A stretch of 64,000 bases of DNA from Pigmentibacter sp. JX0631 (GCF_029873255.1 NZ_CP123622.1:2207001-2271000), one strand, 5' to 3'. Positions 15,465 through 25,136 are shown, counted from the stretch's first letter. Notes: generated by a model from the sequence alone, not told the origin. Numbers and translations: made by a program.

Positions 15465-18400
15465 AAAAAACTGGAGAGGGTAGTCGGAATAGTTGGAGTT
15501 TTGATTTAAAATCATTTTTAAATAATTGTAAAAAATCATCAAATCAAACATTTGAAAATTTAAAAATTTTGTTAGAAAAATTAGATGACCCTCAAACAAG
15601 AAAAGCAGCCCGTTGTGCTTTCAGTGAATTATTTCATTATTTCACTCAATCTAGTTCAGATGAAGATAATATTTCTTCATTTCATTTTTCTATTGATAAA
15701 TTAATTACTGATGGTGACGAAAGTAGTAATAATACTTTAATTTTATTACAACTTCCGAGTATATTTACACCAGAAGATTGGTCATTTACTTTTTTTGAAG
15801 GGTTAGCAAGATATCCTATTTCTGAGTTTCATCATCGAACATTAGCTGAATTAGGTTGTGGTAATGGGTGGATAAGTATTGCTTTGGCTAAAAGATGTTC
15901 ACCAACCATGATTTATGGGTTAGATATAAATCCAAAAGCTATAATATGTGCGCGAATTAATTTATATTTAAATGCATTAGATATGCAAGGAAATCCTATC
16001 ATAGATTCTGAAGGAAAATCAATTCTTGAAAGAGTAACATTTCATCATTCAGATTTATTAGAATATTGTTTAGAAAAGCAAATTAAATTAGATAAAGTAA
16101 TAGGCTGTATTCCGCAAGTTTTAGCACCAGATTCTAGTCTTATTCCAAATATTAAACCTGATGAAGCAACTGATGAAGCTCTCTATGAATTAAGTAACTA
16201 CTGCGCAAAGCAAGGTTATATAGAAGATCAATTTGGTTTAGGGCTTATAGCAAGAGCTGTTGAAGAATCTATAGAAGTAATGAAATTATCTGGAAAAGTT
16301 ATATTGAATTTAGGTGGTCGACCTGGAAAAGCAGTTTTAGAAAGATTGTTAACTCGGCGGGGATTTAAAGTAACAACGGTGTGGCAAACAAAAATAGAAC
16401 AAGCAGGTGATACTGAAATACAGCCATTGGTAGATATTGAAAAAAATTCTTCATATCGATTTGAATTTTATATGGGTCCAAATTCTACTGATAGTATTTC
16501 AGCAAGGACAGCTTTCGCTTATCTGCAGAACGGTGGAAAAATTTTCCATTCATTACAAGTATTAGATGCAGAAATTAGAGATAGTCATAAAATGAAAAAG
16601 GTTTTGCGACTATTAAAAAAAGAAGAATATTCAGATGCTAGAAGTGGTTTAGATTTGACCTACTCTGATAGATCACTAGTTGATGAAAAGTTGTCTTTTT
16701 TAGCAAGATTATCTGATAAATTAAGTTCACAATCAGCGTTTGACTATGAAGATATACGTGGAGATGTAACGTTTAGAAGAAATTTAGCAGAGTATTTCCG
16801 TACATATTGGAGAATTCCAATCACAGCAAAAAGTATTCTTATTGCTCCCTCTAGAGTGGCATTTGTACGCAATATTTTTTCTAACTATTCAATAAAAAAA
16901 TCAATAATTGATAAAGAAATTGCAAAAGAATTACCACAAGAGTGGCTTCAAAACGACTATCATAATTCAGATAAAGAAGTATTTGTAATAGAATCTCCAA
17001 AACAATGTGAGCTTGTCTGTAAATTAATTGAAACAATTCACCCAGAGTTGGTTGTTTGTTCATTAAGTGATTTTGAAATTAAAAATCAAGACTCTTTTAA
17101 GCGTTTAATTGAGACAAGTGAAAAATTTGGAACAAGATTAGTATTTGATTTTAGTAACGGCTGTGACCTTTCTAGTTATCCAAAAAGTAACGGAATATTT
17201 GAATATTTATTTGATAGAGAGTTACCAAAACATGTAACATTAATTTGTGCTTTAATTCATAATAGAATATATCCTGACGTAGAAGTTACTTTTTCAATTA
17301 GTGAAAATGAAACATTTATTAATGGAATGTGTAATGCTGCCGAGTTAACTTATAGCAGAACTTCTGTTGTGCTACAAGAATTTTATAATACCATTTTAGT
17401 TGATTTATTAGGTTTTCATGTAAAAAATAATAAAAGAGGAGTAACAAATTCGCTTCGCTTGCCAAAAGAAGAAGAAAAAGATTTTCAACAAAAATTTGTA
17501 CCTTTCTCGAAAAATTACAAGAATATTGCAAAACATCCTGCCATTAAAAATTCATTCCATGTAATAGATTCAAAAGTTGTAAGATTAGATTATGGCGAAA
17601 ATTGTTTTCCAACCGCAAATTTTGTAAAAGCAGCAATATTTGAATGTTTTGTTCGACAAAATATTTCTAATTCTGAACAATTGTCTGAATCAGAAATAAA
17701 AGAAAATATTTCCTATCGTTATGGTTTTCAGGAACTAGAAAACTATTCTTTGCATTTAGCAAATGGGGTGTCTGCATTATTTGCTAATATAGCAGAATAT
17801 TGTGCCTCAGAAAATGAATCTTTGATAATCCCTACTGGAAATTATGGTTATTTTGAAGCTACAGCGCTTTATTTTGGTGTAAATGTATTGCAATTAAAAA
17901 CTAAAATAGAGCATCAATATAAAATCCAAGCTATAAAGTTAAAAGAAATATTAAGTACTGAAAAAAAGAAAAGTTGGATATTTTTAAATATGCCAATTGT
18001 AAATCCTACTGGTGCAAAATATTCAAAGCAAGAAATTATTGAAATATTTAAAGTTGCTGAAAAATATCAAGCGACAGTTATTTTAGATACAATTTTTTCT
18101 CAATTAGAATTTCTAAAAAAAGAAACATTATTTGACATATCTTCTATTCTTAAAAATTATGCTCCAAATTTAAAGTTTGTCTTATTAGGAGGATTATCAA
18201 AAGAATTATCTGCAGGTGGATTGCGAATAGGATATGCATTTACAAATTCTAGTACAGCTAAAAATGCTTTTGCACGCAGTATACAATATCCTCTTCCTAA
18301 GACAATTAAATATGCTATTAAAAAAATCTTTTATTGTTTAAATAATCAGATCGATGAAGTTAATCATCACTTCCAAGAGCAAGCAACTTTTTTGAAAGAG

Positions 18401-18727
18401 AGAGCCGAAAAATTAAGCCATATTCTTTCCATGCATGGATGGGAACCACTCGATTCAAAGGGTGGATTATTTATCATAGCAAAACCTACAAAACTAATTG
18501 GAAAAAGTGCCTCTATAAAACTTAACAATAAGACAGAAAATGTTACAATAACCGGTGATAATGTGCATGAAGTTTTATTTAATTTAACGGGTTTACTTAT
18601 TAATGGTGCTGAATGGACAGGCATTTCGAGTTATTGTCGGTTTGTATTATCTGTTTCAGAAAGTGATTTCGAAAAGGCAATTGATAAACTGAGATTATTT
18701 TGGAATGCCGTTAATCGGGAGGAATAA
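15461..18727 (+). CDS. methionine S-methyltransferase, plant-type full-length (methyltransferase + aminotransferase-like)
   Basis: A 1088-aa, two-part protein with the size and architecture of plant methionine S-methyltransferase, which makes S-methylmethionine from SAM and Met. The N-terminal part has IFTPEDWSFTFFEGLARYP (~102-120), the SAM-binding LAELGCGNGWIS (128-139), YGLDINPKA and the HemK-like loop variant GCIPQ (215-219). The block EDQFGLGLIARAVEES follows. From ~370 on it resembles class I/II aminotransferases, with GLSKELSAGGLRIGY (~911-925) containing a Lys (K914) in the PLP position and R922. It overlaps both neighbours by a few bases (small membrane protein, acetyl-CoA synthetase). 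S-methylmethionine could serve methyl storage or lead toward DMSP; that step is inference. Confidence 0.85.
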   Translation: MKKTGEGSRNSWSFDLKSFLNNCKKSSNQTFENLKILLEKLDDPQTRKAARCAFSELFHYFTQSSSDEDNISSFHFSIDKLITDGDESSNNTLILLQLPSIFTPEDWSFTFFEGLARYPISEFHHRTLAELGCGNGWISIALAKRCSPTMIYGLDINPKAIICARINLYLNALDMQGNPIIDSEGKSILERVTFHHSDLLEYCLEKQIKLDKVIGCIPQVLAPDSSLIPNIKPDEATDEALYELSNYCAKQGYIEDQFGLGLIARAVEESIEVMKLSGKVILNLGGRPGKAVLERLLTRRGFKVTTVWQTKIEQAGDTEIQPLVDIEKNSSYRFEFYMGPNSTDSISARTAFAYLQNGGKIFHSLQVLDAEIRDSHKMKKVLRLLKKEEYSDARSGLDLTYSDRSLVDEKLSFLARLSDKLSSQSAFDYEDIRGDVTFRRNLAEYFRTYWRIPITAKSILIAPSRVAFVRNIFSNYSIKKSIIDKEIAKELPQEWLQNDYHNSDKEVFVIESPKQCELVCKLIETIHPELVVCSLSDFEIKNQDSFKRLIETSEKFGTRLVFDFSNGCDLSSYPKSNGIFEYLFDRELPKHVTLICALIHNRIYPDVEVTFSISENETFINGMCNAAELTYSRTSVVLQEFYNTILVDLLGFHVKNNKRGVTNSLRLPKEEEKDFQQKFVPFSKNYKNIAKHPAIKNSFHVIDSKVVRLDYGENCFPTANFVKAAIFECFVRQNISNSEQLSESEIKENISYRYGFQELENYSLHLANGVSALFANIAEYCASENESLIIPTGNYGYFEATALYFGVNVLQLKTKIEHQYKIQAIKLKEILSTEKKKSWIFLNMPIVNPTGAKYSKQEIIEIFKVAEKYQATVILDTIFSQLEFLKKETLFDISSILKNYAPNLKFVLLGGLSKELSAGGLRIGYAFTNSSTAKNAFARSIQYPLPKTIKYAIKKIFYCLNNQIDEVNHHFQEQATFLKERAEKLSHILSMHGWEPLDSKGGLFIIAKPTKLIGKSASIKLNNKTENVTITGDNVHEVLFNLTGLLINGAEWTGISSYCRFVLSVSESDFEKAIDKLRLFWNAVNREE

Positions 18728-20697
18728 TGGCTCAAAAAGAGATTGGTGAGGTTTCTATTGATTCACTGCTAACGGAAAATAGAAAATTTTTACCATCTAA
18801 ATCTTTTGCAGAAGATTATATTATAAAAGATTTTTCAACATATAAAAGAATGTATAATGCGTCCATTAAAAATCCGCAGAAATTTTGGGAAGGAATGGCT
18901 ACAAAGCATTTAATTTTTTTTAAAAAATGGCGAGCTATTCATAAATGGAAAGATTGTAAAGCTGAATGGTTTGTTGGTGGTACTTTAAATATTTCTTATA
19001 ATTGTTTAGATAGACATGTATTTAGTAATAAAAATAATAAAGCTGCAATAATTTGGGAAGGTGAACCTGGAGATGTAAGAACAATAACTTACCAACAATT
19101 GCTAATGGAAGTTTCTAGATGTGCGAATGGGTTAAAAAGTTTAGGTCTTGAAACTGGAGATAAAGTAGCAATCTATATGCCGTTAGTTCCTGAAGCTGTG
19201 ATTGCAATGCTTGCATGTGTTCGTTTAGGTCTTGTGCATACTGTTGTTTTTGGTGGATTTAGTAGTAATTCTTTGCGGGATAGAATTCAGGATTCAAATT
19301 GTAAATTATTGATTACTGCTGATGGAGGTTTTCGAAAAGGCAGTACAGTAAAAATGAAAGACATGGCTGACGAAATTTTAAAAGATACCCCAAGTATTCA
19401 AAATGTTCTCGTAGTTAAAAGAACAAATGAAAATGTAAACATGAAAAAAGGTCGTGATCTTTGGTGGCATGATCTTCTTACGAAACAACAAAATTATTGT
19501 GAGCCAGTTCCAGTACCTTCTGAGCATCCTGCATTTATTTTATATACAAGCGGAACAACTGGAAAACCGAAAGGACTCTTACATACAACCGCTGGATATT
19601 TATTAGGGGCTACAGTAACAGCAAAATATATTTTCGATATTAAAGATTCAGACATTTATTGGTGCACTGCAGACGTAGGTTGGATAACTGGACATTCGTA
19701 TGTTGTTTATGGACCATTAAGTAACGGAGCTACAATTTTCATGTATGAAGGTGCTCCAACATTTCCTGAGCCAGATCGTTTTTGGAAAATGATTTCCAAT
19801 CATAAATTAACAATTTTATACACAGCGCCAACAGCAATTCGTGCATTTATTCGCCTTGGAAATGAATATCCCTTAAGACATGATCTTTCAAGTTTAAGGT
19901 TACTAGGTACTGTTGGTGAACCTATCAATCCAGAAGCTTGGATTTGGTATTATGAAATTATCGGCAAGAAAAAATGTCCTATTGTTGATACTTGGTGGCA
20001 AACAGAAACAGGTGCAACCATGATTGCGCCTTTGCCGGGAGTAACTCCAACTAAACCTGGCAGTGCTACTCTCCCATTTTTTGGAATTGAGCCCGTAATT
20101 CTTAAAAAAGATGGGACAAAATCCAAAGGTTCAGAAGGTGGTTATCTCTGTATTAAAAAACCTTGGCCATACATGGCAAGAACAATTTACGGAGATCATG
20201 AAAGATATAAAAATACATATTGGAATGAAATTGCAGGACATTACTTTACAGGTGATGGTGCGCATCAAGACAAAGATGGCTATTTTTGGATCATGGGGAG
20301 GGTTGATGATGTCATTAATGTAAGCGGACATCGCTTAGGGACTATGGAAATTGAAAGTGCCGCTGTTCATCATCCTTGTATTGCAGAATGTGCTGTAGTG
20401 GGGAGACCTGATCAAATTAAAGGACAGGGTATCGTTGCTTTTGTTACTTTAAAAAAATCAGTTACTGTAAATAAATACTTGAAAGATGATATTTCAAATT
20501 TTATTGTGAAAGAAATAGGCAGTCTTGCTAGACCAGATGAAATTCGTTTTACTGAAGCGTTACCTAAAACTCGAAGTGGAAAAATCATGCGCCGACTTCT
20601 TCGAGAACTTGCCACAACAGGTTCAATTAAAGGTGACACCACTACTCTTGAAGATTTTTCAGTACTAGAAAAGTTGAGAGAAAAAGATGAAGAATGA
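18727..20697 (+). CDS. acsA: acetyl-CoA synthetase (AMP-forming)
   Basis: Converts acetate, ATP and CoA to acetyl-CoA through acetyl-AMP. The length of 656 aa is typical. The adenylation P-loop is FILYTSGTTGKPKGLLHTTA (~276-295). The Acs-specific WCTADVGWITGHSYVVYGPL follows, then DTWWQTETG (~420) and the hinge region with GRVDDVINVSGHRL. The C-terminal PKTRSGKIMRR holds the Lys that is commonly acetylated to regulate Acs. The start ATG overlaps the stop of the methyltransferase gene (TAATG), so it is the last gene of that operon. It looks like a true acetate enzyme; a longer or sulfur-containing acid substrate is not indicated. Confidence 0.93.
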   Translation: MAQKEIGEVSIDSLLTENRKFLPSKSFAEDYIIKDFSTYKRMYNASIKNPQKFWEGMATKHLIFFKKWRAIHKWKDCKAEWFVGGTLNISYNCLDRHVFSNKNNKAAIIWEGEPGDVRTITYQQLLMEVSRCANGLKSLGLETGDKVAIYMPLVPEAVIAMLACVRLGLVHTVVFGGFSSNSLRDRIQDSNCKLLITADGGFRKGSTVKMKDMADEILKDTPSIQNVLVVKRTNENVNMKKGRDLWWHDLLTKQQNYCEPVPVPSEHPAFILYTSGTTGKPKGLLHTTAGYLLGATVTAKYIFDIKDSDIYWCTADVGWITGHSYVVYGPLSNGATIFMYEGAPTFPEPDRFWKMISNHKLTILYTAPTAIRAFIRLGNEYPLRHDLSSLRLLGTVGEPINPEAWIWYYEIIGKKKCPIVDTWWQTETGATMIAPLPGVTPTKPGSATLPFFGIEPVILKKDGTKSKGSEGGYLCIKKPWPYMARTIYGDHERYKNTYWNEIAGHYFTGDGAHQDKDGYFWIMGRVDDVINVSGHRLGTMEIESAAVHHPCIAECAVVGRPDQIKGQGIVAFVTLKKSVTVNKYLKDDISNFIVKEIGSLARPDEIRFTEALPKTRSGKIMRRLLRELATTGSIKGDTTTLEDFSVLEKLREKDEE

Positions 20698-20733
20698 ATG
20701 TAATTAATTGAAAAGTAATACTTAAATTTAAAG

Positions 20734-21849
20734 CTATTCTGTAAGAGGAAGAATAACTATAAATCTTGCATTCTCACTAAATGAATCGTAAAGAATACTT
20801 CCATATTGAATTTCTAATAATTTTTTACTAATACTCAAACCTAGCCCTATTCCTTTTTCTCTATTTTTTGTAGTATAAAATGGCTTCATAAGTTGCTCTT
20901 GCATTTCTATTGGCAGTCTTTTCCCGCTGTCAGTAACTGAAATTTGAACAACTTTGTTTTCGGTCCAGCAATCTATTACAATCCATCGCTCAGGAAGATT
21001 TTGTTCTGCTATAGATTCACATGAATTTTTTATTAAATTGATAAAAACTTGGATTAGTAATTCTGGTAAACAATTAATAGTTATTTCTTTATCGCAATTA
21101 ATTTGTATTTTAATATCATTTATTTTAAGATTGTCTTCGAGCAAATATTTTGTATTTTCTAAAATATTTAACAAATTACTTTTTTCTTTATTTATTCTTT
21201 TAGTATTGGGATATGCTAGCATTTTAATGCTTTTAATAATTTTAGTAATCATTTCAGAATGTGAAACAATTTTTTCAGAATATTTTAATGCATTTTGTAG
21301 GGCTGTATTTTGAGGTTGATTTACTATTTCGTCTTCAAGATACTTTTTAAGAAGATAAGTAGAACCTGAAATATATGCGATATGATTATTAATATTATGA
21401 ATAATTCCTGGAGATATTTCTGATAGCAATGAAATTTGTTGTTCATGAATATATTCTGTATGCGCATATTGACTTGCTGATTGAATTCCTTTTTCTTCTA
21501 GAAATTTTTTTGTAGCACCTACAATATCATCGATAGCAAAAGGCTTATTAAATAAAGCAGTACCCCCTAGATCGAAAGTTTCTTCTAAAGAAAGATCAGC
21601 GTAGGCAGACATACAGACAATAACTGGCTTGTAGTCTTCAAAATTCTTTAATTCTTCCAATAATTGGTACCCAGTGCTTACGGGCATTCGCATATCTGTT
21701 AAAATTACATCAGGCTGAGATTGTTTGCAGATAGAAAGAGCTTCTTTCCCATTTTTAGCGGTTAAGGTATCAAAGCCTTCTTTTTTATATTTTAAAGATA
21801 AAAATTGGCATATTATAGGTTCGTCATCAACGATTAATATGGAAGGCAT
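20734..21849 (-). CDS. receiver-histidine kinase hybrid (response regulator fused to HK)
   Basis: A soluble 371-aa signalling protein with the receiver at the N-terminus. SILIVDDEP opens the domain, D52 in ILTDMRMP is the phosphoacceptor and K102 in FNKPF is conserved. A kinase core follows with the candidate His H151 in GIIHNINNHIAY, the N-box INLIKNSCESI (~271-281), DSG and the G-box KGIGLGLSISKKLLE near the end. There are no membrane segments. It is divergent from a membrane-bound kinase gene (144 bp between starts), suggesting one pathway. It is convergent with acsA. Confidence 0.9.
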   Translation of the reverse strand: MPSILIVDDEPIICQFLSLKYKKEGFDTLTAKNGKEALSICKQSQPDVILTDMRMPVSTGYQLLEELKNFEDYKPVIVCMSAYADLSLEETFDLGGTALFNKPFAIDDIVGATKKFLEEKGIQSASQYAHTEYIHEQQISLLSEISPGIIHNINNHIAYISGSTYLLKKYLEDEIVNQPQNTALQNALKYSEKIVSHSEMITKIIKSIKMLAYPNTKRINKEKSNLLNILENTKYLLEDNLKINDIKIQINCDKEITINCLPELLIQVFINLIKNSCESIAEQNLPERWIVIDCWTENKVVQISVTDSGKRLPIEMQEQLMKPFYTTKNREKGIGLGLSISKKLLEIQYGSILYDSFSENARFIVILPLTE

Positions 21850-21992
21850 AGTTCTCCCTTAACTCAAACTAAAGTTCTTTCCCATTATTTTCGGTGTATT
21901 TTACTTAAAATTTAAACTTTTTAAAAAATAATAAAGAAACTAAATCCCCTTACGAAAATAATAAGTATTTGTAATTGAAAGGAATTTATGGA

Positions 21993-23792
21993 TTGGTAGA
22001 AAGCTCTTTTTTCTTAAATAGAATATTAACGAATGATTTTTTTAGTGGCGAACAGATAGCTACTTATGCTATTTTTATTTTTGGAATATTATTGGTTTTT
22101 TTAGTTTATTCAATAGTTTTTTCTGTCTACTTTAAAAGAAAAAATTACTATTTATACAATTTTTATCTTCTATCAGTGATTTATTTTATATTAACTACTG
22201 CTGAAGTTGCAAAAAATTTTTATATATATAAAAGTGAATTATTCTATACAGTAAACTTTATTTTAAGTCATATTTTGCTTTTTATTTCAATATCACTATT
22301 TTTAAATAATTCATTAAAGTTAAGAAAAAATATGCCTAAAGTCTCAAAATTTATTTTTTACTTTATGGCATATCCTTGTTTTTTAGTTTTATTATCTATA
22401 TTTAATTTGCAACTAGCAAATATTTTGGTAGTTTACTTATTCAGAGTATTTCCTTTAGTGTTTTTTATTATAACACTAATATCCTTTAAATATGAAAATA
22501 TCTTTGCCAAAGACTATTTGAAAATATTGCTTCTTCTTTTGTTATCTTATTTTATTTATTCGATAAATTTAACCTATGATCTACAAGTAAAAAATATTTA
22601 CAAATTTGTATTATATACTTCTTTTGTTTTTGAAGTGATATATTATTCTTTTGCTTTAGCAAATAAAATAAGAAAATATTCTGAAGATATAAAGTTACTA
22701 GAAAGAAAAGCTGTTTTACAAGATATTAAATTTCATGATTTATTAGATGTTACCTTTGATTGTTTTTGGGAGACGGATAAATCAGGAAATCTTGTTTATA
22801 TTTCAAAAAAAATATATGAAAAATTAGGGAAGAATAATGAAAATTTTAAGTTTTTAAAATTGGAACAACTCTTCTCAAGTAATGCACCAAATGAATTAAA
22901 AATACATTTAAGAGCAGTAATGAATAAAAGAAAATCTTTTAAAAACATAGATTTAGTTAGTGAAAATAAGGAAGGTCAATTTATATGGTTTAAAATTAAT
23001 GCAATAGAAAAGATTGATAACAATGGTTATTTTCAGGGATATATTGGCGCATTAATTGATGAAACCGTTGATAAATATAAGCAAGAAGAAAAATTTCTGG
23101 AAAGCAATATTCAAAGTTTAGCTAGAATGGCAGGTTCAGTAGCGCATGAAATTAATAATCCACTAGCGTATATATTCTTGGGAATTGACTCAATAATTAA
23201 TAATAATGAAATAGAAAAACTAAGTAACAAAGAAAAAGTAATTCATACTCTGGTAGAAATGAAAAAAAAGGGTCTTAAAATATCTCAAATTGTGGCAAAA
23301 TTAAAGGGGTTATCGCTCCAAAGTAATGATTTAATTAAAGCAGATTGTAAATTATCTAATGTGCTGAATACGGCACTTAAATTCTGTGAAAATGAATTGA
23401 ATACAACAAAAATTAAAGTAGAAATGACAATACCTGAAAGTGAAGAATTAGTGACAATTAAAAAAGAAGAAATTACTAAGGCTGTAGTAAATCTTATTCA
23501 TAATGCCATAGAAGCAACAGAAAATATCACAGATCCATGCATAAAAATTACAATATATGCTGAAGGGAATAGTGATATTATTCTCTCAATTATGGATAAT
23601 GGTACACCAATACCTATAGATAAAAGAGTAAGTATATTTGAGCCCTTTTATACAACGAAAGATTTTAAGAATTTGGGTCTAGGATTAACTCAGTCATATC
23701 AATTTGTTAGAAGAAATGGTGGGAATCTATATTTAGACCCCTCATCTAGCAATACTAACTTTCTCATGAAATTTAAAAGAAAAGATAATTAA
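21993..23792 (+). CDS. membrane histidine kinase with PAS domain
   Basis: Sensor kinase with about seven hydrophobic segments in residues ~20-225, a short coiled linker, a PAS-like domain (~235-365, DCFWETDKSGNLVYISKK) and a kinase core. That core has H-box AGSVAHEINNPLAYIFLGID (~380-399), N-box VNLIHNAIEAT, MDNGTPI and G-box LGLGLTQSYQFV. It is about 600 aa. The start is taken at TTG 21993 (AAAGGA 9 nt upstream); TTG 21975 is also possible. No ATG is available before the first membrane segment, so a rare start codon is likely. The divergent receiver-kinase hybrid is a natural partner. Confidence 0.85.
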   Translation: MVESSFFLNRILTNDFFSGEQIATYAIFIFGILLVFLVYSIVFSVYFKRKNYYLYNFYLLSVIYFILTTAEVAKNFYIYKSELFYTVNFILSHILLFISISLFLNNSLKLRKNMPKVSKFIFYFMAYPCFLVLLSIFNLQLANILVVYLFRVFPLVFFIITLISFKYENIFAKDYLKILLLLLLSYFIYSINLTYDLQVKNIYKFVLYTSFVFEVIYYSFALANKIRKYSEDIKLLERKAVLQDIKFHDLLDVTFDCFWETDKSGNLVYISKKIYEKLGKNNENFKFLKLEQLFSSNAPNELKIHLRAVMNKRKSFKNIDLVSENKEGQFIWFKINAIEKIDNNGYFQGYIGALIDETVDKYKQEEKFLESNIQSLARMAGSVAHEINNPLAYIFLGIDSIINNNEIEKLSNKEKVIHTLVEMKKKGLKISQIVAKLKGLSLQSNDLIKADCKLSNVLNTALKFCENELNTTKIKVEMTIPESEELVTIKKEEITKAVVNLIHNAIEATENITDPCIKITIYAEGNSDIILSIMDNGTPIPIDKRVSIFEPFYTTKDFKNLGLGLTQSYQFVRRNGGNLYLDPSSSNTNFLMKFKRKDN

Positions 23793-23817
23793 AATGGGAA
23801 CAAATCAGCCTTTGTCG

Positions 23818-23846
23818 TTGACAGTTTTTTTTTGATCAAATAAGCT
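23818..23846 (+). promoter_or_regulatory. predicted sigma-70 promoter of the asnA leader
   Basis: TTGACA (23818-23823), a 17-bp spacer and TAAGCT (23841-23846). It lies about 47 bp upstream of the leader ORF start and 290 bp upstream of asnA, so a transcript would carry the leader ORF, the hairpin and asnA. Confidence 0.55.
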
Positions 23847-23892
23847 AGGAAAGTTACGAATATCTGTAACCCTTCATAAAAGGTGAATTGCA

Positions 23893-24039
23893 ATGAAATT
23901 AGAAAGTCTATTTATTCCCAAAATAGGAGAAGCTTTTGACCTTGCTTCTCAAGAAATAATGTTATCAACACTTGTTTCTTCTTCTAATAATTGCAATTCT
24001 AATAATACCAATCTTAATAATAATTATAATAATAATTAA
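23893..24039 (+). CDS. Asn-rich leader peptide, predicted attenuator of asnA
   Basis: A 48-codon ORF with AGGTG at 23881-23885, 7 nt before ATG. It starts MKLESLFIPKIGEAFDLASQ; 12 of the last 17 residues are Asn, all encoded by AAT, and the stop follows directly. The next gene is asnA (asparagine synthesis), with a terminator-like hairpin between them. This is the classic layout of ribosome-mediated attenuation: low Asn-tRNA stalls ribosomes at the run and favours read-through into asnA. The first ~30 codons are longer than most leader peptides. A RiPP precursor was considered, but there is no modification gene beside it. Confidence 0.72.
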   Translation: MKLESLFIPKIGEAFDLASQEIMLSTLVSSSNNCNSNNTNLNNNYNNN

Positions 24040-24068
24040 TCCCATTTTTATAAAAATTTAATATATTT

Positions 24069-24107
24069 TTCAGAAAAATTATTTTTCTATTTATTTTCTG
24101 AATTTTT
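24069..24107 (+). terminator. attenuator hairpin between Asn leader and asnA
   Basis: A 9-bp stem (24069-24077 with 24094-24102), then TTTTT (24103-24107). An alternative, mutually exclusive pairing uses the same left arm: AGAAAA at 24072-24077 with TTTTCT at 24083-24088. This gives a candidate antiterminator/terminator switch. The leader stop codon is 30 nt upstream and asnA begins 28 nt downstream. Confidence 0.6.
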
Positions 24108-24134
24108 CTAACCCTATTTTATTTGAGGTGATTT

Positions 24135-25136
24135 ATGTCATTTAGCTCAATTACTAGCTCTATTTCTTCTATTTCAGCTGCGGAATTAAAAACAGTTGAA
24201 AAACACTTACATTTTGTAAAAACTTTTTTTGCCGATCAGCTTGCTGAATCGTTAAATTTACAAAAAGTTTCAGCACCGCTTTTTGTTGAAGCAGGAACAG
24301 GAATAAACGATGATTTAAACGGTGTTGAATTACCAGTTTCTTTTAAAATTCCTGAATTTAGTCAAAGTAAAACGATTGAAGTTGTTCAATCTCTGGCAAA
24401 ATGGAAACGTATAATGTTGAAAACATATGATTTTACCATTGGTGAAGGATTATATACTGACATGCGTGCAATTCGCCCGTTTGATAAAATTGATGCCACC
24501 CACTCTGCTTATGTAGATCAATGGGATTGGGAACGTGTAGTTAGTAAAGAACAAAGAAACTTAAGTTACTTAAAACAAATCGTAGAAAAGATTTACGCAG
24601 CAATAAAAACAACTGAAATTGTTTTTTCGCAAAAGTTTTCTACTACTACCCCTATTTTACCAGAGAACATTAAATTTGTTCATACAGAAGAATTGATCGA
24701 CATGTATCCTCACTTGTTGCCAGTAGAACGAGAAATTGAAATTTGTCGTAAGTATGGAGCAGTATTTTTAATTGGGATTGGCGGGAAATTAAAAAACGGA
24801 CTTCCACACGATGGTAGAGCACCTGATTACGATGACTGGAGCTCCATTACGGAAAAAGGTTACAAAGGTTTAAATGGTGATATTTTAGTTTGGAATCCTG
24901 AACTCCAAAGTTCTTTTGAACTTTCTTCAATGGGAATCCGAGTAGATGCAGAAGCTTTGCAAAGACAATTGAAACTGTTAGATTGCCAAGAGCGATCGGC
25001 CTTATACTTTCATTCTAAATTATTAAAAGATGAATTGCCGTTATCGATAGGTGGCGGCATTGGGCAATCGAGACTTGCCATGTTTCTCCTCCGGAAAAAA
25101 CATATTGCTCAAGTGCAAGCGGCTGTTTTTAAATAA
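24135..25136 (+). CDS. asnA: aspartate--ammonia ligase (asparagine synthetase A)
   Basis: Makes L-asparagine from aspartate, ammonia and ATP in the cytoplasm. At 333 aa it matches the ~330-aa AsnA family, a class II aminoacyl-tRNA-synthetase fold. Visible blocks are KWKRIMLKTYDFTIGEGLYT (~95-114), MRAIRPFDKID, HSAYVDQWDWERV (~127-139), FLIGIGGKLKNGLPHDGRAP (~215-234) and the final SIGGGIGQSRLAMFLLRK. The Ser-rich first ~15 residues are an addition. TGAGGTG upstream gives a good ribosome-binding site. Expression is probably controlled by the Asn-rich leader and hairpin just upstream. Confidence 0.95.
   Translation: MSFSSITSSISSISAAELKTVEKHLHFVKTFFADQLAESLNLQKVSAPLFVEAGTGINDDLNGVELPVSFKIPEFSQSKTIEVVQSLAKWKRIMLKTYDFTIGEGLYTDMRAIRPFDKIDATHSAYVDQWDWERVVSKEQRNLSYLKQIVEKIYAAIKTTEIVFSQKFSTTTPILPENIKFVHTEELIDMYPHLLPVEREIEICRKYGAVFLIGIGGKLKNGLPHDGRAPDYDDWSSITEKGYKGLNGDILVWNPELQSSFELSSMGIRVDAEALQRQLKLLDCQERSALYFHSKLLKDELPLSIGGGIGQSRLAMFLLRKKHIAQVQAAVFK

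Noticed and set aside
23893-24039. Asn-rich 48-aa ORF as a second RiPP precursor
   Set aside because: It is not near any modification gene, has one Cys, and lies directly in front of asnA with a terminator; attenuation explains every element better.
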